A DNA stretch of 32,481 bases from Firmicutes bacterium UBA1702. GTDB lineage: Bacteria > Bacillota > Clostridia > Peptostreptococcales > Anaerovoracaceae. The stretch covers positions 1 to 32,481 of the forward strand of contig DCJK01000005.1 of assembly GCA_002320005.1 (NCBI GenBank), read 5' to 3'. The notes beneath the pieces were generated by a model. The model ran no database searches, was not told the DNA's origin, and was given only the letters and a program-made list of their open reading frames with translations. Positions 16,421 to 23,987 of the stretch are shown here, one piece after another; the first letter of the stretch is position 1, and every line of letters starts with the position of its first letter. A program made the position numbers and the translations under genes.

Positions 16421-16506
16421 AAAATCTGATTATAACCATGAGCATTGTTATACTTATGTCTATGCTGAATTCTTTTCAGATTCAATTTATGTATCTGATG
16501 CGTTAA
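16417..16506 (+). CDS. Micro-protein MKNLII-3 of 29 residues
   Basis: A 29-residue hydrophobic peptide beginning MKNLIITMSIVILMSMLNSF and ending QIQFMYLMR. The TTG start overlaps the stop of the TadE-like gene (TTGA), and AAGGA at 16404-16408 lies 8 bases upstream. Its first six residues are identical to those of the two peptides at 15743 and 15916, and it has the same helix without their polar tail. The shared start, the coupled position and the ribosome-binding site argue that it is translated, but at this length chance cannot be excluded. Confidence 0.5.
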   Translation: MKNLIITMSIVILMSMLNSFQIQFMYLMR

Positions 16507-16534
16507 ACAGGGGAAAAAAAGTAATGTGACAGTC

Positions 16535-16563
16535 TTGACAAGATTGAGCATATATTGTAGAAT
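16535..16563 (+). promoter_or_regulatory. Promoter of the riboswitch-ATPase transcript
   Basis: A perfect TTGACA at 16535-16540 and TAGAAT at 16558-16563 with a 17-base spacer. The predicted start near 16570 falls on the first base of the riboswitch P1 stem. Confidence 0.85.
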
Positions 16564-16570
16564 GTTTCGA

Positions 16571-16668
16571 ATAAAAGGGAGTAACTGGCATCGCAAGATG
16601 TGATATCCAGCGTCAATACGATTAAAATATATTTAATCCGCCGATATCTTAAATAGTAAGACTTTTAT
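16571..16668 (+). ncRNA. yybP-ykoY manganese riboswitch aptamer
   Basis: P1 is ATAAAAG (16571-16577) with CTTTTAT (16662-16668). The conserved loop GGGAGTAAC follows the 5' strand. P2 begins with CTGG pairing CCAG (about 16585-16588 and 16607-16610), and the second conserved loop CGTCAATACG is at 16611-16620. These match the L1 (GGGGAGUA-type) and L3 (CAAUACG-type) metal-binding loops of the yybP-ykoY family, which senses Mn2+. A P-type ATPase is among the commonest genes under this riboswitch. The 3' strand of P1 is shared with the terminator stem, so metal binding should prevent termination: an ON switch. Confidence 0.85.
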
Positions 16669-16704
16669 CGTATATTCTATGTTTATATGGTAAGAGTCTT
16701 TTTT
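16658..16704 (+). terminator. Riboswitch expression-platform terminator
   Basis: A continuous 17-base stem, 16658-16674 with 16684-16700 (three G-U pairs), over a 9-base loop, running into TTTTTT at 16699-16704. Its 5' arm uses bases 16662-16668 of P1, so aptamer and terminator exclude each other. No separate terminator is seen after the Tad-like genes, so in the metal-free state this hairpin may also end that transcript. Confidence 0.88.
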
Positions 16705-16733
16705 GTTGACTTGAACCGGAAAGGAAGAAGAGA

Positions 16734-19388
16734 ATGCAATATTATCTTAACTCGGCAGAGGACGTTTTAAAGAAACAACGGACATCTGCAGAAGGCTTGT
16801 CCTCAGAAGAGGCAGCTGTAAGACTTGAACAGAACGGAAAGAACAAGCTTGAGGAGCCACCGAAGGATTCTCTGTTTAAAAAATTCATGCTTCAGTTTGC
16901 AGATCCCATGATCATCATTCTGATTGCTGCGGCTTTAATTTCCGGAATAACATCTTTTTATTCCAATGAAAGCTTTACGGACGTGATTATAATAATGGCG
17001 GTTGTAATAATAAACGCTGTTCTGGGAGTGTATCAGGAGAATAAAGCAGAGAAAGCTATTGAAGCTCTTCAGGAAATGGCTGCTGCTACCAGCAAGGTAT
17101 ACAGAGACGGAAAAATAACGGTAGTTAAAAGCGAAGAACTGGTACCTGGGGACATAATAGTGCTGGAGGCAGGGGACGCTGTACCGGCTGACGGCAGAAT
17201 TATTCAGTGCGCAAGCATGAAAGTAGAAGAAGCTGCGCTTACCGGAGAGAGCGTACCGGCAGAAAAGACTGATGAGGCTCTTGATCTTGAAGGTCAGAAG
17301 GATGTACCTCTCGGCGACAGAAGAAATATGGTATATATGGGCAGTACTGTAGTCTACGGCCGCGGAATGGCTGTGGTATGCGATACAGGTATGAAAACCG
17401 AAATGGGAAAAATCGCTGATGCCCTGGCACAGGCCAAAGACGGGAAGACACCTCTGCAGGTAAAGCTTGCGCAGCTGAGCAAAGTACTTACGGTGCTGGT
17501 GCTTGTTATATGTGCTGTTATATTCGGAGTAAGCCTTTTAAGAGCAGACGCTATCAATGGTGAAGTTGTTCTTGATGTATTCATGATAGCCGTAAGTCTT
17601 GCTGTAGCGGCAATACCGGAGGGACTGGCAGCTGTAGTGACCATAGTTCTTTCCATAGGCGTGACAAACATGAGCAAGCGAAATGCAATAATAAGAAAGC
17701 TTACGGCTGTGGAGACCCTTGGCTGTGCGCAGATTATATGTTCAGACAAGACAGGAACGCTTACTCAAAATAAAATGACCGTTGTGGAGCATTACGGGGA
17801 AGATGAAAAGCTTCTTGCAAAAGCCATGGCTTTGTGCTGCGATGCGGCCATTGAACCGGGAGAAGAGACTGCAAGCGGTGAGCCTACCGAGTGTGCCTTG
17901 GTAAACTATGCTGCAAAGCTGGGAATAGATAAGAAAACCGTGGAAGAAAGTATGCCGAGAATTGAGGAGGTACCTTTTGACAGCGGCAGAAAGATGATGA
18001 GTACATTGCATCTGGAGAAAGAGACCGGAAAGGTGATTCAGTTCACTAAGGGAGCTCCGGATGAAGTTCTTAAGAAATGTACTTCGATACTGGAAAACGG
18101 TACGGCAAGACCTATTACCCATGAAGATAGGGAAAAAATTCTTGCTGCAAACAAATCGATGGCTGATAAGGCGCTTAGGGTTCTTATGGCATCCATGGCG
18201 ACTTATGATAAACTTCCGGAAACCGTATCGCCGTCAGCATCAGAAAAAGAACTATGCTTTATAGGCTTGGTGGGAATGATAGATCCGGTGAGACCTGAGG
18301 TGAAGGCTGCAATTGAAGAATGCAACAGCGCCGGAATAACTCCGGTAATGATTACCGGTGATCATGTGGATACAGCTGCTGCAATAGGCAGAGAACTTGG
18401 AATTCTTGACGGAAACAGAAAAGCCATTACGGGAGCCATGCTGGACGATATGGATGACGAAACTTTTCAGCGTGAAATCGAAAATATCGGAGTTTATGCG
18501 AGAGTGCAGCCTGAGCACAAGGTACGCATCGTAAACATGTGGAAGAAGAAAGGCTTTGTTACGGCTATGACCGGTGACGGTGTAAATGATGCACCAAGCA
18601 TCAAATCGGCTGATATCGGTGTCGGTATGGGAATAACCGGGACAGACGTCACTAAAAATGTTGCTGATATGGTTCTGGCAGATGATAATTTTGCAACAAT
18701 CGTAGGCGCTGTCGCAGAGGGCAGAAGGATATATGACAACATAAGAAAAGCTATACAGTTCCTTCTGGCGTCTAATATAAGTGAAGTAATCAGCATCTTT
18801 ATGGCAACCATGCTGGGTTTCACAATTCTGCAGCCGGTACATCTGCTCTGGATAAATCTTGTAACTGACTGTTTCCCTGCACTGGCACTCGGCGTTGAAA
18901 AACCTGAAGCAGATATAATGAACCGCAGTCCGCGAAAAACAGGAGAAGGTGTATTCGCCGGAGGACTTGGTGTAGATATGATATATCAGGGAGTTGTACT
19001 CTCATTCCTTACTCTTGCGGCATACTTTGTGGGTCATTATATAGAAGCCGGAGTATGGGAAATAGCTACAAGCCCTGACGGAACAACTATGGCTTTCCTG
19101 ACATTGTCCATGGCTGAAATATTCCATAGCTTCAACATGAGATCGCAGAGAGGAAGCATTTTTGGTATAAAATCCGTAAACGCTGCTCTCACGTGGGCAG
19201 GACTTGCCAGCCTTGCATGCACTACGCTGGTTATATATGTTCCTTTCCTCAGAGAGGCATTTGAATTTGAACATATAAGCATTTTTGAATATTCCGTTGC
19301 ACTTGGCTTTGCTTTCATGATAATTCCTATTGTTGAAGTGATAAAGTATTTCCAGAGAAAAAGCGCAGAGGGAAAAACTTCTAAATAA
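16734..19388 (+). CDS. P-type cation ATPase, Ca2+/Mn2+ type (PMR1/SERCA-like)
   Basis: An 884-residue membrane cation pump that exports divalent metal at the cost of ATP. It shows the N-terminal cation-ATPase region, membrane helices M1/M2 (about 60-100), the TGES motif in LTGESVPA, M3/M4 with AAIPEGL (metal-binding), the phosphorylated aspartate D338 in CSDKTGTLT, KGAPDE in the nucleotide domain, and MTGDGVNDAP in the hinge. M5 has NISEVI and M6 has NLVTDCFPAL, the N/E and N/D positions of Ca2+/Mn2+ pumps. Sequence alone would give a calcium pump; the Mn2+ riboswitch upstream makes Mn2+ export the better inference. GGAAG precedes the ATG. Confidence 0.93.
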   Translation: MQYYLNSAEDVLKKQRTSAEGLSSEEAAVRLEQNGKNKLEEPPKDSLFKKFMLQFADPMIIILIAAALISGITSFYSNESFTDVIIIMAVVIINAVLGVYQENKAEKAIEALQEMAAATSKVYRDGKITVVKSEELVPGDIIVLEAGDAVPADGRIIQCASMKVEEAALTGESVPAEKTDEALDLEGQKDVPLGDRRNMVYMGSTVVYGRGMAVVCDTGMKTEMGKIADALAQAKDGKTPLQVKLAQLSKVLTVLVLVICAVIFGVSLLRADAINGEVVLDVFMIAVSLAVAAIPEGLAAVVTIVLSIGVTNMSKRNAIIRKLTAVETLGCAQIICSDKTGTLTQNKMTVVEHYGEDEKLLAKAMALCCDAAIEPGEETASGEPTECALVNYAAKLGIDKKTVEESMPRIEEVPFDSGRKMMSTLHLEKETGKVIQFTKGAPDEVLKKCTSILENGTARPITHEDREKILAANKSMADKALRVLMASMATYDKLPETVSPSASEKELCFIGLVGMIDPVRPEVKAAIEECNSAGITPVMITGDHVDTAAAIGRELGILDGNRKAITGAMLDDMDDETFQREIENIGVYARVQPEHKVRIVNMWKKKGFVTAMTGDGVNDAPSIKSADIGVGMGITGTDVTKNVADMVLADDNFATIVGAVAEGRRIYDNIRKAIQFLLASNISEVISIFMATMLGFTILQPVHLLWINLVTDCFPALALGVEKPEADIMNRSPRKTGEGVFAGGLGVDMIYQGVVLSFLTLAAYFVGHYIEAGVWEIATSPDGTTMAFLTLSMAEIFHSFNMRSQRGSIFGIKSVNAALTWAGLASLACTTLVIYVPFLREAFEFEHISIFEYSVALGFAFMIIPIVEVIKYFQRKSAEGKTSK

Positions 19389-19391
19389 TGC

Positions 19392-19420
19392 TTAACAATC
19401 CGCCTGCTATGTGGTATAAT
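19392..19420 (+). promoter_or_regulatory. Promoter of the pantothenate kinase operon
   Basis: TTAACA (19392-19397) and TATAAT (19415-19420) with a 17-base spacer, starting 3 bases after the ATPase stop. A 5-base dyad CCGTT/AACGG follows in the leader. Confidence 0.75.
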
Positions 19421-19494
19421 GACTCCGTTATTTGTTAAAAAAACGGCAATGATTCAGAATATTGTTGAAATTCCACAGAAAGGAAGACAAATCA

Positions 19495-20337
19495 ATGGAT
19501 ATTGTGGTAGGAATAGACATTGGCGGCAGCACCACCAAGATAGCAGGATTTAAGAACGATAATATGCTGGTTCCTGTTCAGATATCAGCTGACAATGCGG
19601 TGGCATCTCTGTTTGGTGCTTTCGGAAAGTTTCTTTATGATAACGGGCTTCAGCTTGAAGATATACAGCAGGTAAATCTTACCGGAGTAGGAAGCAGCGA
19701 GATAAACCAGAAGATATATGGCCTGCCTACTTACAGAGTGGATGAATTTTCTGCTAATGGAGTAGGCGGCAGATATTTTGCGGGGAACAAAAGCGAGTTC
19801 ATGGTGGTAAGCATGGGAACCGGAACGTCTTTTGTTGAAGTGAAGAACAATATCCCAAGACATCTGGGAGGCATAGGGATTGGCGGAGGAACCATAACAG
19901 GATTATCCAAGCTTATGCTTAATACCAATGACTTCAGAAAGATACAGGAGATGGCCGCAGCCGGAAAAGTAGGAAACATAGATTTGCGGATAGGAGATAT
20001 TTCAAAGAATCCTCTTCCGGGGCTGGATCTTGAAATAACAGCATCTAATTTCGGAAAAGCGTCATCACGGGCAAATTGTGAGGACAAGGCAGCAGGAATT
20101 GTGCATATGGTAATTGAAACCATATGTCAGACTGCAGTACTTATTTCCAATGGCACAGATATACGCGATTTTGTTCTCATTGGTAATCTCACCAATTTTC
20201 CTGAGTGTGAAAGCGTATGTGCCATGATAAAAACCATGTATCCGGACATTAGCTTTATTATACCGGAAGACGGAGAATACGGAACCGCCATCGGAACAGC
20301 GCTGGCAGATCGCTGCTGCCTTAGAGAGGTTCAGTAG
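19495..20337 (+). CDS. coaW: Type II pantothenate kinase
   Basis: A 280-residue ASKHA-fold kinase for the first step of coenzyme A synthesis (pantothenate to 4'-phosphopantothenate), of the type found in staphylococci and some clostridia, usually not inhibited by CoA. GIDIGGSTTKIAG (phosphate 1) starts at residue 6, VNLTGVGSSEI follows, VSMGTGTSFVEV is phosphate 2, and IGGGTITGLSKLM and VLIGNLTNF are near the adenosine site. I chose the ATG at 19495 with AGGA 10 bases upstream over an upstream TTG at 19462. Own promoter; the next gene follows after 9 bases. Confidence 0.9.
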   Translation: MDIVVGIDIGGSTTKIAGFKNDNMLVPVQISADNAVASLFGAFGKFLYDNGLQLEDIQQVNLTGVGSSEINQKIYGLPTYRVDEFSANGVGGRYFAGNKSEFMVVSMGTGTSFVEVKNNIPRHLGGIGIGGGTITGLSKLMLNTNDFRKIQEMAAAGKVGNIDLRIGDISKNPLPGLDLEITASNFGKASSRANCEDKAAGIVHMVIETICQTAVLISNGTDIRDFVLIGNLTNFPECESVCAMIKTMYPDISFIIPEDGEYGTAIGTALADRCCLREVQ

Positions 20338-20346
20338 TAAGAAACA

Positions 20347-20988
20347 GTGAAAAATAATTTGATGTATAGGGCTGCAAATATGGCAGCCGCGCCGGCAGCA
20401 GTTGCTGTAATTATATCAATTGCAGTTATTGTAACGGTTCTGACACGACCTATCTATTATTTCGATATTGAAAAACTGGATATTCCGCAGAAGTCGGGCA
20501 TATCGGCAGAAGCATGCAGACTGAATTATGACACACTGATAAATTATAATTTGCCCGGAGGAGAGTCTGAACTTGTTTTTCCGACACTTCCAATGTCTGA
20601 AGAAGGCAGAATTCATTTTGCTGAGGTGAAGGATATATTCTCTGCAATGCAGCTTATTGCGGCTGCAGGAATTATTTTGATAGCTCTATGGGTCTGGCGC
20701 TGGAGGCATCATACCCTGTGGATAAAATATACGGTTATCCTGACTATTGTTGCGGCAGGTGTTGCAGGACTTGCTATGACCATTGACTGGGAATGGGCCT
20801 TTGAAACAATGCATAAAATATTTTTTGACAACGATTACTGGCTGTTTGACCCGCATACGGATCCGGTGATAACGATTTTGCCTGAGGAATTCTTTATGCA
20901 TTGTGGAATATTCATAGTTGTGCTGATATCCATTGAGACTTTCGGTTTGGGAATGATATACAGGAGAATGAATACATGCCGGAATTGA
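20347..20988 (+). CDS. DUF1461/TIGR01906 integral membrane protein
   Basis: A 213-residue protein of unknown function with four predicted membrane helices (about 12-36, 97-116, 124-142 and 179-203). The acidic loop between the last helices has MHKIFFDNDYWLFDPHTDPV then ILPEEFF, the hallmark of the DUF1461/TIGR01906 family. The start is a GTG with a poor ribosome-binding site; an ATG at 20362 is possible. It follows coaW by 9 bases and its end overlaps the next gene by 13 bases, so the three form an operon. A divergent relative lies at 3362. Confidence 0.8.
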   Translation: MKNNLMYRAANMAAAPAAVAVIISIAVIVTVLTRPIYYFDIEKLDIPQKSGISAEACRLNYDTLINYNLPGGESELVFPTLPMSEEGRIHFAEVKDIFSAMQLIAAAGIILIALWVWRWRHHTLWIKYTVILTIVAAGVAGLAMTIDWEWAFETMHKIFFDNDYWLFDPHTDPVITILPEEFFMHCGIFIVVLISIETFGLGMIYRRMNTCRN

Positions 20989-21227
20989 CATTTAAAAAGC
21001 TGTTTTTCAGGCTTTATGACAGAAAAATAAGCAGTGGTGAGGTATCTTTTTCCCAGTTAGGAATCGGAAAATCTGACTTTACACGGCTGTGTACAGAAGA
21101 TAATTTCGTGTTTGACGATGATACCATTGCACGAATAAGTTGTGCTATGAAGCTTACTGATGAAGAGAATGCTCAGCTGGTTGATGCAGCTCAGCAATGC
21201 AGAAAAAAAGATGCGGAGAACGTCTGA
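20976..21227 (+). CDS. Small HTH-like protein
   Basis: An 83-residue protein with a helix-turn-helix-like layout: SFSQLGIGKSDFTRLC followed by DDDTIARISCAMKLTDEENA, as in small XRE/lambda-repressor-like domains missing the first helix. AGGAG lies 9 bases before the ATG, inside the overlapping DUF1461 gene. It may regulate its operon, but no operator is recognised. The 3' end of the gene forms the 5' arm of a terminator hairpin. Confidence 0.65.
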   Translation: MPELTFKKLFFRLYDRKISSGEVSFSQLGIGKSDFTRLCTEDNFVFDDDTIARISCAMKLTDEENAQLVDAAQQCRKKDAENV

Positions 21228-21242
21228 ATCCCGCATCTTTTT
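21205..21242. terminator. Bidirectional terminator between the convergent operons
   Basis: A 12-base perfect stem, AAAAAGATGCGG (21205-21216) with CCGCATCTTTTT (21231-21242). It has T-runs for plus-strand reading and, because of the A7 run at 21203-21209, for minus-strand reading. The stop codon of the HTH gene (21225-21227) lies in the loop. It serves both that operon and the converging lgt-ychF operon. Confidence 0.88.
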
Positions 21243-21270
21243 CTTATATGCATATTTTGTCTGACATTGA

Positions 21271-22362
21271 TTATACATTGAAGAGAAAGTGCATTACATC
21301 ACCGTCTTTAACAACGTATTCTTTCCCTTCCGAGCGGATAAGGCCTTTTTCTTTGGCAGTAGCAAGGTTGCCGCCGCATTCGATAAGTTTATCGTAAGCT
21401 ATGGTTTCGGCGCGGATAAAGCCCTTTTCAAAATCTGTATGAATTTTGCCGGCAGCGGCAGGAGCCTTGGTTCCTCGTTTTATTGTCCATGCTCTGACTT
21501 CCGGTTCTCCGGCAGTCAGGAAAGATATGAGATCGAGAAGAGCATAAGACGCTTTTATCAGTTTGTCAAGACCTGACTCTTCTATTCCCAGTTCCTGAAG
21601 GAACAGACTGCGTTCATCATCATCAAGTTCTGCCACTTCGGCCTCTATTTCTGCGCATATAACTGTAACTTGTGCATTTTCCTGCGTGGCGATATCGCGA
21701 ACCTGGCGGACATACTCATTGTCACCGGAAACCACATCTTCATCGGATACATTGGCTACGTATATTATGGGCTTGTATGAAAGCAGGTCAAGGGTTTTGA
21801 CAAATTCTGCTTCTTCGTCATCCAGCTCCATAGCACGGGCGTTTTTCCCTTCACCCAGCCACTGATAAATCCTGTTGAGGAGATCCAGCTCGGGTTGCAT
21901 TTTTTTGTCTGCTTTGGCTGCTTTGGATACACGCTGTATACGCCGTTCCAGGATTTCCATATCAGAAAGAAGCAACTCGGTGTTGATGGTTTCAATATCG
22001 GAGGCGGGATTGATTTTGCCGTCCACATGTACAATGTTGGGGTTCTCAAAACATCTTACAACATGTACTATGGCATCTACTTCGCGGATATGTCCCAGAA
22101 ATTTGTTGCCTAAACCTTCGCCTTTTGAGGCGCCTTTAACCAGTCCTGCGATATCGCAGAATTCAATGGTTGTATATATAGTTTTTTTGGAATTGTACAT
22201 GTCGTGGAGCACTTTAAGTCTTTCATCGGGAACCGTCACAACACCCACGTTGGGTTCGATGGTGCAGAAAGGGTAGTTAGCCGCTTCAGCGCCGGCTTTT
22301 GTGATTGCGTTAAATAAAGTGCTTTTGCCTACATTAGGCAGGCCTACGATACCTAATCTCAT
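21271..22362 (-). CDS. ychF: Redox-regulated ATPase YchF
   Basis: A 363-residue OBG-family P-loop NTPase that prefers ATP and associates with ribosomes. The G1 motif GLPNVGKST is at 7-15, followed by CDIAGLVKGASKGEGLGN (G3 region), the coiled-coil insert (about 130-190), the YVANVSDED G4 variant (where GTPases have NKxD) and the C-terminal TGS domain with AGEPEVRAWTIKRG and DFEKGFIRAETI. The length is standard. Its start overlaps the lgt stop by four bases (ATGA), so the two are translationally coupled. Confidence 0.97.
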   Translation of the reverse strand: MRLGIVGLPNVGKSTLFNAITKAGAEAANYPFCTIEPNVGVVTVPDERLKVLHDMYNSKKTIYTTIEFCDIAGLVKGASKGEGLGNKFLGHIREVDAIVHVVRCFENPNIVHVDGKINPASDIETINTELLLSDMEILERRIQRVSKAAKADKKMQPELDLLNRIYQWLGEGKNARAMELDDEEAEFVKTLDLLSYKPIIYVANVSDEDVVSGDNEYVRQVRDIATQENAQVTVICAEIEAEVAELDDDERSLFLQELGIEESGLDKLIKASYALLDLISFLTAGEPEVRAWTIKRGTKAPAAAGKIHTDFEKGFIRAETIAYDKLIECGGNLATAKEKGLIRSEGKEYVVKDGDVMHFLFNV

Positions 22363-23129
22363 TTGCTATCTCCTTTGGATAATTGGTTTTGTGTCAGATG
22401 CCTTTTTTTCAACACGATGTAAATAGTAAGGCAGCATATTATAGTGACAAGGCTTATCACCTGCGCCTGTCGCAGGGGGCCAATCATCAGACTGTCAGTT
22501 CTGAGGCCTTCTACGAAAAATCTTTCTACAGAATAAAGAATGCCGTAAAGGCAAATTATCTGGCCGTTAAATTCACGACGTCGTGAAAAGAACATTAAAA
22601 GTATGAATAGCATGAAACACCAGATTGATTCATAGAGGAAAGTAGGGTGATATCCCACTCCGTCTACGATTTGTGCCCATGGGAGATTCGTAGGACCACC
22701 GTGAGCCTCTTCGTTGAAAAAATTGCCCCACCGGCCTATGGCCTGGGCCAGAGCAATTACAGGAGCAATAAGGTCAGCTGCGTTAAGGAAGCTGACATTA
22801 TTTTTTCTGCAGAGAAAATATCCGATGATAAAACATAAAATCAGACCGCCGTGAACAGCCAGACCGCCGTTTCTTATATTAAAAATTTCAGAAAGGTTTC
22901 CGGCATACTTATCCCAGCTGAAGATGACATAATACAGCCGTGCGCCCACAATGGCAGACGGGATTATCCATATGGTGAGGGTAAGTATAAAGTCCCGATC
23001 TATATTATATTTAGGTGCGCGATAATATGATATTGTTATGGCCAGTAGAAATCCCAGTCCTATAAGAAGACCGTACCACATTATATCTATACCGAAAATG
23101 CTGAATGCAACCGGATCTGGTGCTCTCAT
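22359..23129 (-). CDS. lgt: Prolipoprotein diacylglyceryl transferase
   Basis: A 256-residue membrane enzyme that transfers diacylglycerol from phosphatidylglycerol to the lipobox cysteine of prolipoproteins. The family signature IGRWGNFFNEEAHGG is present near residues 130-145, HGGL near 93-96 and the late VERFFVEGLRTDS motif. Seven hydrophobic segments agree with the known fold. GAAGGGGA lies upstream of the ATG. It is the first gene of the lgt-ychF operon, with its own promoter. Confidence 0.96.
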   Translation of the reverse strand: MRAPDPVAFSIFGIDIMWYGLLIGLGFLLAITISYYRAPKYNIDRDFILTLTIWIIPSAIVGARLYYVIFSWDKYAGNLSEIFNIRNGGLAVHGGLILCFIIGYFLCRKNNVSFLNAADLIAPVIALAQAIGRWGNFFNEEAHGGPTNLPWAQIVDGVGYHPTFLYESIWCFMLFILLMFFSRRREFNGQIICLYGILYSVERFFVEGLRTDSLMIGPLRQAQVISLVTIICCLTIYIVLKKRHLTQNQLSKGDSK

Positions 23130-23163
23130 GATAAATCCCCTTCTCTTTTTTTACGACTTAATT

Positions 23164-23192
23164 ATTATACAAAAAAAACTACCAATTGTCAT
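23164..23192 (-). promoter_or_regulatory. Promoter of lgt-ychF
   Basis: On the minus strand, ATGACA (-35, plus coordinates 23187-23192) and a perfect TATAAT (-10, 23164-23169) are 17 bases apart. The expected start near 23157 gives a leader of about 28 bases. Confidence 0.75.
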
Positions 23193-23199
23193 TAAAGTT

Positions 23200-23208
23200 T
23201 GGTACTAT
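23200..23208 (+). promoter_or_regulatory. Extended -10 promoter of sfsA
   Basis: TGGTACTAT at 23200-23208 fits the extended -10 pattern TGnTANNNT, with no matching -35. A start 6-7 bases downstream would fall on or next to the sfsA ATG at 23215, implying a leaderless mRNA. It overlaps the upstream region of the divergent lgt promoter. Confidence 0.45.
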
Positions 23209-23214
23209 TTTTAT

Positions 23215-23928
23215 ATGAAATACGAAAAAGTTATCGAAGGAAAATTCATAGAGAGACCCAACAGATTCATTGCTGCGGTGGAGGTGGAAGGTATAATGAC
23301 TTTTGCCCATGTAAAAAACACAGGAAGATGCAGAGAACTTCTTGTGCCGGGAGCAAAGATATACCTTGAAGACTTTATCGGCAGAATGGGAGAAAGAAAA
23401 CACAGATATTCGCTGATAGGAGTTGAAAAAAACACCTCAAGAGGAACACTTATGGTCAACATGGATTCTCAGGCTCCAAATAAGGTGATAAAAGCGAGCC
23501 TTGAAAATGGGGAACTTGATCTGCCGGGCATGAGCGATCTTACTCTGGTGAAGCCTGAGTCAGCAGTAGGAAAGTCAAGGCTGGACTTTTATGTTGAGGA
23601 CGACCGAGGCAGTAAGGCTTTTATTGAAGTAAAAGGAGTCACATTGGAAAATAACGGAGAAGCAATGTTTCCCGATGCACCTACCGAAAGGGGCATCAGG
23701 CATCTTGAAGAACTTTCAGAAACCGTCAGATGCGGGTATCTTGCCTTTGTTATATTTGTGATTCAGATGGATGGCATTAAATGCTTCAGACCCAACGATG
23801 CAGGGCACAGGGCTTTCGGCGATGCATTGCGCAGGGCAGAAAAAAACGGTGTAATTCCTTTAGCATATCAATGCGTGTGCACGCCGGACAGCATGAAAAT
23901 TAAAAATAAGATAAAAATAATATTGTAA
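23215..23928 (+). CDS. sfsA: DNA/RNA nuclease SfsA
   Basis: A 237-residue SfsA-family protein with an N-terminal OB-like part and a PD-(D/E)XK-type nuclease core: HVKNTGRCRELLVPGAKIYLE, then KSRLDFYVED and AFIEVKGVTLE for the catalytic D-ExK, and FPDAPTERGIRHLEEL. It was first described as a sugar-fermentation stimulation protein; the nuclease activity is inferred from the fold. I chose the ATG at 23215; the longer frame from 23038 would overlap lgt in antisense. There is no ribosome-binding site upstream. Confidence 0.92.
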   Translation: MKYEKVIEGKFIERPNRFIAAVEVEGIMTFAHVKNTGRCRELLVPGAKIYLEDFIGRMGERKHRYSLIGVEKNTSRGTLMVNMDSQAPNKVIKASLENGELDLPGMSDLTLVKPESAVGKSRLDFYVEDDRGSKAFIEVKGVTLENNGEAMFPDAPTERGIRHLEELSETVRCGYLAFVIFVIQMDGIKCFRPNDAGHRAFGDALRRAEKNGVIPLAYQCVCTPDSMKIKNKIKIIL

Positions 23929-23941
23929 GAATTTAAAACAG

Positions 23942-23965
23942 GAGACTCCGCAGGGGGTCTCTTTT
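23942..23965 (+). terminator. Intrinsic terminator after sfsA
   Basis: GAGACTCC (23942-23949) pairs with GGGGTCTC (23954-23961) with one U-G pair and loop GCAG, followed by TTTTA. It lies 22 bases upstream of the next ATG, so it could also act as a leader attenuator for the surface-protein gene. Confidence 0.7.
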
Positions 23966-23987
23966 ATATTGCAATGAGGAGAAGAAT

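Noticed and set aside
23038..23214. Longer sfsA reading frame from 23038
   Set aside because: It would overlap lgt in antisense and pass through both promoters; the homologous SfsA start matches ATG 23215.
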